From Rhizophagus clarus (Eukaryota > Glomeromycota > Glomeromycetes > Glomerales > Glomeraceae): a stretch of 64,000 bases of DNA. The DNA is taken from the NCBI GenBank assembly GCA_015698045.1, contig BLAL01000019.1, positions 126,501 to 190,500 on the forward strand. Reading direction: 5' to 3'. Shown piece by piece: positions 21,620-32,532 of the stretch. Each line of letters starts with the position of its first letter. The first letter of the stretch is position 1. The notes below the pieces were generated by a model. That model saw only the letters and a list, made by a program, of their open reading frames with translations, was not told the origin of the DNA and made no database searches. The translations under genes and the position numbers were made by a program.

Positions 21620-24600
21620 TTATGTAAATATTTCAAAAGGAGTAACAGCATTTGCAATTATACTTCCAAATAAATTTTCTTGACTTAAAAATTGTGCAGG
21701 AAATACTACTAAGTGTCCACGGATATTTTTTAGCTTTTCCTCTACTTCTTCTTTTGTTGCTTCAGAATTTGCTACATGACCTGTTGGGACTTTTGCGGGA
21801 TCGGGAACAAATTTCTTATATTGATCCCAATTCATAACTGTAAAATTTGTTATAAAATTATTATTAAATATTCTTTCTTTATTAAAGAAAATAAATGATT
21901 ACTTACCATTATCATCAGGTACACATCTAAATACAGAACGATAAGTTTCAGTATTATTACGTGCAACAGATTGCCAATAATCATAAAATTCATTTGAAAG
22001 AGGATCCATAACAATTAAATCTTCTTTTGTAGGATGCTTAGGTTTCTTTGGAGGATAATATGAAGCAGGATTGTCTGGTATTGATGTAACTGGTGCTTCT
22101 TCTTCAACTGTCAGGTCATATATTATATCCGGTTTTATTGGTGGTAAACAACTTTTTGTAATTGAAGAATGGTCTTGCGTTTCAAGTAATCCGAGATGTT
22201 CTTTAAATAAAGTACTTCGTAATGTGTATGCAAATTTGGATGCCTGATACTATATGTTAAAAATAATATTATTATTCATTAATATTGATATTTTTAACAA
22301 AAAAAAAAAAATATTGACATTAATATTTACCGGTTTTCCATTCATACGTATATCAACTTTCTTATTATCCTTAATAACTATTGCAATCTCTGAGTCACGA
22401 TTTCCAAGTTGTGACCTGTCATTTAAATTCGCTAAATAAAAATAAACCAAACCAAATTTCAATTAATAGTTACATGAATGCTGTTTAATTAAATACTTAA
22501 AGCTTACGAATTATTAAAATTTCCTAAATTTCCCTACCTGAACCAATAATAACATAACGATCATCAACAATCATTAATTTACTATGGATATAAATTTCTT
22601 CTGTAAAGTGCTTAGGAACAATTAGATCTACTTTTTCATCGGAAAATGAAATTTCTGATCGATGATGTGATTCTTTATCATTATCACTCTTACTTTCGCT
22701 ATCTAGTTGCCTTGATTCAGTTAAACTTTGCCCTTTATCCAATGATATTCTAGAATTCTGTTCATTTAATTGTATTGAATTATCTTCTGATGTTCTCTCT
22801 TGTTTTTTTTTTTCTCTCTTTGTTTTTAAAGATAATAATGACCTCTTCGATTTAAGCGATTTATCTTCACTCGTATTATTAATGTGATGTACTTTATCAT
22901 ATCCACGTAACGAGTAAAAGGTAATATATTTCTCTGGATTAATTCCTGTCTCACTTAACTTCTCTAAAATTCCTTTTCCGCCACGACATATTGACATATA
23001 TTGCCAATGCATTACCATGCTAAAAAAATATAAATTTGAGAAAACCTGTACTAATTTTAATATACATTTAAAAGAAATCACTTACCGAATTGTCCCAGCA
23101 TCGCTTGAATTTAAATCAGATTCAAATGATGGTAATAAAGGTATAATTACAATAATACGGAATTTTTCATTATTTTCGTGTGCCTTTTTAATTCTTTCAA
23201 AAATACACTAAAATAATTACATTTTAATTAATAGGTTAACCATTGGAATATAAATAATAAAATAACTTACCTCGCCTATTCTATTCTTAATAACGTATTT
23301 TGGATCATTTTCTGTGGTTGTGACTAAAATATAAAAAGAATATTAGAAATTCAGTCTTAAATTTAATAATATACTTTATAAACTTACTAAAAAATTGATT
23401 CTCAATGTAAATAAAATGTTTCGAAGTTCTTATTAAATGGCAATATGCATTGTATATAGAATTCTAAAAGTAAATAAATTAATCAATAAATAAATTAATC
23501 AATAAATAATCATTAATAAAAAATAACTATACAAAAAGAAAAGATAAATAAATTAATAAATAAAATACCTCATGTTTAATTCCACTACTCCAATATGCAC
23601 TGCTCCTTAATAATTGTACATCGCATGTTCCTAAATTTAATAAAATAAATAAGTAAATTAAGATAATCTTATATTGTTCTTATTTAAAATTTACCTCGGA
23701 ATTTACTTTCATCACGTGTACTAACGTATTCTCCCTTTGGAGTTAAAAAAGGAAATTTAACTTTATCATAGGCTTTCTCATCTTTAATAAAATTCCATCT
23801 TTGGACAAAATGTCTTGCCACATCTCTCGCTGGTTGTCCAACCTAAAATAATTAATTTTTGTTCAATAATAATTTAAAAACATTTAATCTTATTGATATA
23901 CTAACCATCCCTAATAATAAATAACAACAGCAATAATAAATTAATATCAACTAAATTTTATATGTAATTAACAATGCTGTTGTATACCTATTGAAATATC
24001 ATGCCATGCCATACGAGGAGCTTGTGATTTATCAACCAATGAGGTTGCATAATCAACGACTAAAAAAAAAAGAGAAAGAATCAATAAAATAAATTTATCA
24101 AATTTTATCGCAGTTAATTCTTACCATTCTGAAAATCTTTTATTCTCGGATTAGAATAGTCCTGACCTGGCCATATCGTGGGTCGTTTAACGCCATCCGG
24201 ATACCAATCGGCTAATTCATGGTTATGTGTATCATAACGACCAAAGCATAAATCTAATCCTCCAATAAATGCAATACGGCAATCAACAACTACAATTTTC
24301 TGATATATACAAAAATTATTTATTATTATTAATTTCAGATCTTGGCACAAATTAAAGGAATCAACATACTTCATGATGCTAAATTTTGAAATTAAAAAAA
24401 AGAAAGAAATAAATAATTGTATATGTATTTAATATATAGGATTAAAAAAAAAAAATGTTAAAAGCTTACAGCCCAAAACATTGTACCTTCAGGACCATGA
24501 TCTGGATGTCTTTGAACTGTAAAGAATTAATTAATACTGCAAAATTTATTATCTGCTTAAATAAGTTTCTAAAAAATACCTTTAATATTTTTATGAAGTT

Positions 24601-26622
24601 CTTGTAATGATCTCTTTGTATGAAATGAATCCAGAGTTAAAGAATATTTAACTTCCTTGTAAACAACAATATAAATCATTACACCTTCTTCAGCTTTTCT
24701 TTTAAGCAGTCTATCTAATCGGAAATCTTCATTTTCTGAAGGAGGACGACGAAGATACTTTACGAATATAAACTTTTTAGTTTTGGTCAACAAATGCAAA
24801 AAAAAAATAAGTAATTTTCAGGAACTTACCAATTCTGGTGATAACCACCAATCTTCAATATAAATTTCAGTCTTAGCTGCTAAGATGGCTTCAGATATAG
24901 CAAAGAAATAATCTTTACCATCTACATACCATTTGACTTTTGCATTTTCTCTAATAGGTGCATAGGAATCAAATCGATGTTGTTTAACCCAGGGAGATGA
25001 TTGTACAACTTTTTCAATGCTTTCCAAAAGTTCATTCAATTTACGTGAATCGCTTTTAAGTTCGATCCTTCGCGAACTATTTTCTATACTAACGTGGTCA
25101 TGAAGTTTTAATTTTAATACACGATCGAACCCTTGCAAAGTAAGTTTGTTGCACTTAAAGTGTTTGTCAAGAAGGAAAACATCTGATGGTGTTAATGAAC
25201 TCATATGTGAACTAAATGCTATGTATGAATCTCGAACAACAACCCATTCAGTTATCCATTTCGAACTCCTAAAAGAACATATAGGTGTATAAAATCTATC
25301 AACTTTATTCTCAAAATAACCTTCTTTACCCTTCCAACCCATGTCTTTTGTTATAGAAATAGCACTAAGCTCCAAGAATTCATTGAGCTCATAAGAAACA
25401 TGCAAATTTAATGTTCTAATTATTTTAATTAAATAATTCTCCAATTGTTCCCTTCTTTCAAGAGCTGCGGCCCGTTTAAGTTCATGTCGTACTTGGGGTG
25501 AATGAAAAAACGATTTGAACCATCTATAAAGACTACTTGGTATCTTTGGTATAAAAGGTAGGTCAGTCCTTTGTTTTAAACTGAAATAAAGTAATACGAA
25601 ATCAAATCCCGTCCTTTTAATAACCCATTTGACATCACCATATTCTAATTCTATTCTAAATATAGTTTGAACATTATAATTATTTTCATCTTTGTGAGAG
25701 TCTGTAATTGCAAGCTAGAAAAATTAAAATTCGATAAGTAAAACGTTTGGTTGTTAAAATATAAAGATGATAGTTTATACCTTCAAAGCGTCAAATAAAA
25801 TAAATGGCTATAAAATAAAAAAGAATTATCATTATTTTGTTGTTTAATCTTAAATTTATTAAAGTAAAATTCAGTTTAATTACCGCTTTATGACCTTTAT
25901 TATCTCTTCGAGCCCATAAGTAAGGTACAATAATCGGACTTGGAAATGTAAGAACTCCCAAATTACCAGTATCCCTTAAATGTCTTCTATCAGATGAACT
26001 GATCATTTTATTAACCCTCGCCATAGCAAGTGCTTTTCGAACACGACTGTGAAATAGGTGTTTCGTATTTTTAACTTAAAAAACATCAAAATTATAATCA
26101 ATACACATACATATTATTATAACGAGGATAATTAAATTTACCTTCTCCTTCGATTTGTTGTTTTATTTGATTAGATGGTCCGGCCTCTTCGCTAATTAAA
26201 TCTGTTTCGGGAGTCTCTGAATGACGTCTTTGTCTTAGAAAATCAGGTTTTTCTGGATGATGTTCTTCAATGTATGGAGCAGATAATTGATCATCTGAAG
26301 GACCTGATGCATATTCTTTTGGTCTAGATCTTCGACGTCTTGGTTGTTTGTTCGGGTCAGTATTACGACGATGGCCAGGTTGACTTGTAGAACTCCCCTT
26401 CGTGTTGAAGACATTTGATAATATAGAATGTTGCCAATAAGACTGATCATTTTCATTATCCGATTCATAGTGAGTAGATGAATCATTTTCATTGTCTTTA
26501 TTTTGATTCAATAATGCGAGTGTTTTATTGGAAAGTTGCACTAGTACATTGTTATTAGAAGATTCAATTTTATCACTTTCCAAGTCTTTCTTATTCTCAT
26601 TGGATGTTAAAGGATCAGACAT
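21620..26622 (-). CDS. Phospholipase D (Spo14/PLD1 type), 19 exons
   Basis: It hydrolyses phosphatidylcholine to phosphatidic acid at membranes. My exons are 26622-26111, 26046-25884, 25807-25781, 25714-24830, 24757-24580, 24516-24470, 24378-24370, 24299-24125, 24059-23988, 23910-23906, 23842-23695, 23630-23569, 23463-23388, 23323-23271, 23207-23086, 23019-22538, 22431-22331, 22249-21907 and 21837-21620. They sum to 3678 nt (1225 residues), with GT...AG borders throughout and phases that agree. A disordered N-terminus is followed by a PX region (about 225-350), a PH region (about 365-475), first HKD (H606, K608, D613) with [13 protein letters not shown], and second HKD (H990, K992, D997) with [19 protein letters not shown]. 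The C-terminus GHLVVFP...VTPFEIFT is typical of the family. A Ser/Lys/Glu-rich insert of about 110 residues precedes the second HKD. Exons of 9 nt and 5 nt are needed. The first acceptor choice (26046) is the least certain junction. Confidence 0.9.
23906..23910 (-). other. 5-nt micro-exon in the phospholipase D gene
   Basis: The bases GGATG stand between TTATTATTAG and GTTAGTATAT on the minus strand. Joined to the flanking exons they give [18 protein letters not shown], which fits the conserved PLD segment after RMAWHD. Leaving it out shifts the downstream frame. The donor GTTAGT is slightly unusual. Confidence 0.75.
24370..24378 (-). other. 9-nt micro-exon (HHE) in the first HKD motif
   Basis: The bases CATCATGAA stand between TTTAG and GTATGTT on the minus strand and encode His-His-Glu. 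The next exon begins AAAATTGTAGTTGTTGAT (KIVVVD). Without this exon the catalytic His of HxKxxxxD would be missing while the frame stayed open, so the family motif itself proves the exon. Confidence 0.85.
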
Positions 26623-29600
26623 TTGAGATTTAGTAACAATGTGGTGATGATTATCAATAAACTAAATTTTAAGTGGAAAAATAATATTTATCAAAAAGTG
26701 AAGAGCTAAAGGATTTTCGGTTTACTTTTATAGCATTTTTTTTTAGTGGTAATATTTACGTATTGAAAATCATGATCACCATTTTGTTTTTTTTTTGGCT
26801 GAAAAAGTTAAAATTAACCGGTTACATCTGACGTAATCAGACGATCCTTATTAAACGTACATATATTAACAGGCAGACTGAATCACAAAAGACCAAAAAA
26901 AAAAAACTTTATTTATTTGCCTTTAAAAAGAAAATTTTAAAATTCTTCTAGAAACATAATTAAACTTTATTCAGATCCTTACGTTCCTATTCATAAAAGA
27001 AGGCTTTTTTAAAATATGTAAGTAATTAAAATAGTAGTTTCTCGTACAACAATTACGGTATTTAGGGAATTTGTACTTCATAATTAAATTCTTTACATCC
27101 ATTTAAACGTTCTAGAAAGTGCTTATTCTAAATCTGCAAAGACATGTGTTGGTAGAAGAAATTGATATTATTCTAAGAGGATTTGGATATTTGAAGGAAA
27201 TATTTAACCAATTGTTTATTATAAGAGGAGCATGATGAAAATAATTGCAAAAAAGAAGTGTGTAATTTAAATACAGCTTTCGTAAAGTACAACATAACTT
27301 TACTTCTTAATCGGTTTCATTAATAATTATTATTATATGATACGATGAGACATTATTCTTTTTGATAATACAGTCAACTCTCTATAAATGCATCTCCTTG
27401 GGATTGGACACAAGTGTGCATTTGTAAAAGATATATATATATACAGTATAATTTTTTTGATTGTTGGAAATCATTTAGAAGTCACTTATATGCATTTAGG
27501 GAGAATACTATTGATACGGATGATACGGATGATATGGATGGGACTTTCGAAACCATTGCATGGCGAGGGTGTGCATTTAACGCCAAGTCTCAAACTTGGG
27601 ACTAAGCAAATAAGTGCATTTAGAGAGGGTGCGCATTTAAGATTGATGAGACAAACTCTTAAGAAGTAGTATGTAGAAAATCTTTAAGAAACCTACGTCT
27701 TTTTTTTTGCTGGAACTTATCCACTGAAGTACATAGCATTTAAGTTCTTATGCAGAGCGTAGCAGGCTTTCCGATTTTATCTTGCTACTTTTTTTCATGA
27801 TATAAAAAAGTACCGGTTATGTGATTATTTTTGTTTTTTAAAAATTCAAAATATTAAAGTTTTAGCCAATCAATTGAGTCAACTTTTATTTGATATGATT
27901 TTTTAATTTAGCGTAATCTATATGTCTATTTGATGAAAATGTTATGGTGAATTAAAATGTTGTATAATAAATATTACTTGACTTAATGTAAAATCAAATA
28001 TAATTCCTGGCATACATATATGCTAGAGACATGATCCTGCGTTCATCTGAAAGAGAAGAATGAAATCTATCCAGTGATTAAAAATTACGTTAATTGAAAT
28101 CACTGGTTGAAGAGTAATTTCGTCCAATGTATTAATTTCTATTTTTTTAGTTTGATCATTAATATCTTCACATATAGTGATAACTGAGTAATTTTATTCT
28201 TTAAATTAATACAAGATTATCTGTTTAGTATATATAGTCATTAAAAAGAACAATATCACTATCGTTAAGATCTATTGAAAGATTTCTTACCAACAAAATT
28301 CTCTTATATTCTATTCCAAAGAAAATTATTTACTCTTCAAGTTTTTAATAAAATAAAACTTAAGAGAACTGTTTCTGAAGGAGAAAAATTAATTTATTAT
28401 TAAAAGTTGCTATTTTTTATATATATCATGAGTTTTTCATGATAAAGATTAATAAAGTATAAAGTCACCGTTAAGAATATATTAAACCAACCTTAAATAT
28501 ATCTGTTTCCTTTACTACAATTATTTTTTCCTTCTTTCTTATTCTATTATAAACTAAAATTGATAAGCCATAATAGGTGTTTCTATGCCTTAGCTTTTGA
28601 ATTACTTGTCTAATAGTTTGCAAAAAAAATTGTGTCAACAAATGAGATTTTCGTGGCTAAAATTACTGCCATGTATAAATCTGGCGTAACATTTAGCCAG
28701 CCATAAAAATTGTGAAATGACTATCTTTACAGTAAATTGTATGTATAAAAAAAAAAAAATCGAAAAAATCGCAAGTGATCGGCAACATGATCTGGCATTG
28801 AAGAACCATTTACCCATTCAGAAAAGAAAAAAATTCAGTTGTAAAACGCGATACTATATACAGTATATAACTGTTAATTATATAATATTCGACCAATCGT
28901 ATTTGGGCTAAAATTAAATAATTTGTTGCAATTCTAAAATCGAATTATTCCAATTTCGCATAGACTTCGAACTAATAGATGTGACTTTAAAAAACAAAAA
29001 TCATACTAATGAATTACCCACATCTCTTCTTCAGATCCATCCTAAATGAAGTGTTTGTCATCATGATTTATTTGTACTTGTTGCAATTGTCTCATAAAAC
29101 TCGATTTTCTTTTGATTTTTTGTATCGTGGATTTTAATTTTTTCCGATAATAAACCAATGATATCTTAATTCTCCTTTATAGAACATTGTACTTATACAT
29201 TCTTCCAACGTTGGGTGTTTAATTGAATTAGTTAGCTTTGGAGGTTGGAGTTGGAGTGAGGAAGGTGAATAAGCAATTTGATGGCAGATCTTCTGGCGAA
29301 AATGGTTCGCAACATGGCTAATAAAAAAAAATGTTTACAATATTTGCCGCGTTTTGAGTCGTCCTACCGGTAATGTAGATCATCACATGTATCATCGTCG
29401 TTTAGCTGCTGGATTGTTTTCTTTTAATTCACATTTTAAATTAAACTTCACTAAAATTTCCCATGCCCCGCACCTGCATCTGCAAAGATCAAAAGTTTAA
29501 GTTCTAAAATGGTAAAAATGCTTATCATTTGCAGGAAATATTTCTAATTAACGAAGGACATGTAGAATGTTAGATCGTTCCGACGCATTATTATAACTTT

Positions 29601-30755
29601 TTTTTTTTTTTTGTGAAGACACTTAACTCGTGATGAGTTTCTTAACGATAAAGGAATTTTATTTTAGTAACGGAGAAATTAGGAAATTATATAATATTCT
29701 TCTTCGGTAGGTACTTTCTTTTTTGTTATAAGAATTAAGTCGGATGAGAGTCAATTGCCACTGCATGTTGATATTGTATTGTAGGTTAGGTTCTTCAATT
29801 AATCAAAGAAATCTTGTACATTTTTATGTTCTTTACACACGTTGTTAATATATTCTATATATTCTCAACAATGTGAGGATATAATAGCCAATCATGTGTC
29901 TTTATTTGTAATTTGTAGAAATTTCAACCTTTTTTCATTCATTCAGGATTTCAGGATTCTACGTTCCCAAGGGTTTTTAGGATTTCCAGAATATACTGTA
30001 CGTCAATTTACATTGTCTGTTAATTATAGCTAGGTCAGCCAAATGATATTATAAATTTTGGCGCAGAAATCGGATGCGCAAAAGAATGTTTTTCATTCAT
30101 GTTATAAGGTAAAAAAATTTACATTTTAATAACAATATTTGATTATAAAAAAAAAAGGGACCGATAATAATGAATATATGTAAAATAGAATAAACGGATA
30201 AAATATGTGCTAAAAATATATTAGAAATACATTACAAAAGATACAAGGGAAATTTTAAAAGTACATTATATTTCAACAAAATGTTTTACAACCAACCATT
30301 TTTAGTAAAATTACAACGTCAAAACCTGTTGAACTAATATATAAAAGGTTGGGCATAGTTGAATTATAAAATATAACGAGAAAAAAAAATCAAAAATAAA
30401 AAAAAAAATTAAATGACAAATTTCGGTTCTATTTACATGCTTAATTTTTAGGGTGATACCTTAATTAGTGAAATTTAAATCGGGGTGTTGTTTTTAAAAA
30501 AAATCTTATTCATAATTTGAATCCAATTCTCAGCAGACGTTCAATTCAAGCAATTGAGAAATGGATCAGGAACTGAGAAGATATTATTTTTTTTTTTTTT
30601 GTCTTTTGACAAATTATTTCGTTCCAAATATTTGGGGTATAGTTTAGTAAAAAAAAAAAAAAAAAATAAACGAAAAGAAATTTCAACTGCTTTCTTTTAA
30701 CGACCTCTTCCAAATAATCTCCTCGTTGTTTGTCGAATTTCTTCTGTGAGGATTA
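26623..30755. other. Long intergenic region without a supported gene
   Basis: The first 250 bp are the upstream region of the phospholipase D gene and contain TGACGTAATCA near 26830, a CRE/bZIP-like word. A CAGTCAACTCTCTATAAATG string after TA at 27371 resembles a pogo-type transposon end, and related GTGCATTTA words recur to 27640, but no matching second end was found. The stretch 28600-29500 is somewhat less AT-rich, with short frames such as CRVLSRPTGNVDHHMYHRRL near 29350, insufficient for a call. Confidence 0.45.
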
Positions 30756-31100
30756 TTACATGATTGTGTCAGTTTTCCCAATATCTCGTAATTCGCTCAA
30801 AATTCTATCTCCTTCCTTTGCCCACCAACTTTCTATTCTATTATCGTGTGAGATTGTATTTTGGTCCTGCCATGTGGATTCGTTAATATCTCTATTATTA
30901 TTTATCTTTTCCTGTAAACTGCCAATGCCAACTAAAATAAAATTAAATTGTTAATATCTAATCATAATATTATATATCCAATATAGATTTATAAATAAAC
31001 AATGCTTACCTTCATTTTTCGCTTTTTTAATTTGTAAGGCATCTTTAACTTTACGGACGGATTTTTTTAAAGATTGGCTTAAAGATTTATGTAAACGCAT
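30756..31100 (-). CDS. Small two-exon gene of unknown function
   Basis: Exon 1 is 31100-31010, starting MRLHKSLSQSLKKSVRK. Exon 2 is 30931-30756, ending GKTDTIM and TAA. The intron (31009-30932) begins GTAAGC and ends ATTTTAG, and the phase (1) agrees, giving 88 residues. The product is basic and helical at the N-terminus and acidic/polar at the C-terminus (ESWWAKEGDRILSELRD). There is no signal peptide, membrane segment or recognised domain. The consistent splice pair and amphipathic helices support a real gene, but there is no homology evidence. Confidence 0.5.
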
Positions 31101-31258
31101 TTTGTTGAATATGAATAAACAAAATATGAGAAAACACTTTTTTTTTCTATTTATATAGATTTTTTTTCTTTCTATTATAAGGTTTGTTAAAAAAACGGAT
31201 ACTTGATAAGAAAAATTTATTTTTCAATTCTGGCAAAAGGTATATAGATATATATTTA

Positions 31259-31294
<36 letters not shown>

Positions 31295-31813
31295 TAGAAA
31301 ATATCGTCAAACCGTTGGTCCTTTATATCCACAAATCATCAAAGGGTGTAAAATAAATAAATAAATAAAAAAAAAAAAATAAAATAAATAAATAAATAAA
31401 ATGAAATAATAAAAAGTGTATTTTTTTTTTTATTAAAAAAAAACTTGAAAATAAAAAATGAAAAAAAAAAAATTTTTTTTTTTCTTAAATATGAAAAAAA
31501 AAAAGTTCGGAGGTGGAAATATTTGGATACGATCAAGTACAATCATTCTTATTATAGAAGAATCCGGTTGATTTCTGGTGACTTCAGTTTTTAAAGTATA
31601 TGCATATGTTACATAATAAATTAATATCAAAATACTTTGTCCCTGCATCAATAATATTTTCAGATTTTGAACTCATTTCATTGGATATTTTTTTTTTTTG
31701 TAACAAAAATAAAAAAAAAATTAATTTACACAGTGTTTCTATCAACTTCTATAATTCTGATCGATGGTAGCACAAATCAACATACTGAACAATGAGTTGG
31801 TGAAAATCATCAT

Positions 31814-31853
<40 letters not shown>

Positions 31854-32340
31854 TTGACTTACGCAGTAATATTTGTAATTTTCGCCCTTTATAAACAAAA
31901 AAGGCGTTAATAACTGTTTTTTTCATGAAAAAAATTTTTTTTGGTCAGAGAATGAACCAAATTTTAAGGTTTTCAGAATTTTTTCAGAGGTTAATGCATG
32001 AACGCCATAAGTTCCACGTGATAACGTGGCGTCACTTGCGTTTTTGCGTCACCCGCTTGCATTCAATAAGTCAAAGTTTGGTCAAATTCTTATCGAATAT
32101 AATAAGTTTGTGATGTTTGCTAATGTTGGTAGTGAAAATTTAAATTTACCCATGAAATCATGACATTCCGCTCATTCCCTTCCGTCCTTTTGACAAAATC
32201 TAGATTATCATTATTTAAAATCTCGTTCTTATTATTTTTTTGAGGTCAGTGCGTGGAAAAAAATTAACCAATTTATCCTTATAATTGTAATAATCGTAAT
32301 CTTTAAATATTATACGATAGAAACTTAAAGATTATTTTAA

Positions 32341-32371
<31 letters not shown>

Positions 32372-32532
32372 GAGATCAAATAAGATCGAGATTAAAAAAT
32401 ATTTTAAAAATTTTTTTTAACTACTTTATTTATTATATATACAAATTTATATAAATTATTTATAATATATATATACAGTACATACACACTATACATAAAC
32501 TATACATATACTATATATTATAAATTAATTAA
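31101..32532. other. Homopolymer-rich spacer
   Basis: It contains long A and T runs (31262-31290, an A-run of about 35 at 31816-31850, another at 32348-32371), AAAT-type microsatellites at 31350-31400, and a short palindrome CCACGTGATAACGTGG near 32016. There is no supported gene. The last 60 bp are AT repeats at the 3' end of the PPR gene. Confidence 0.6.
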
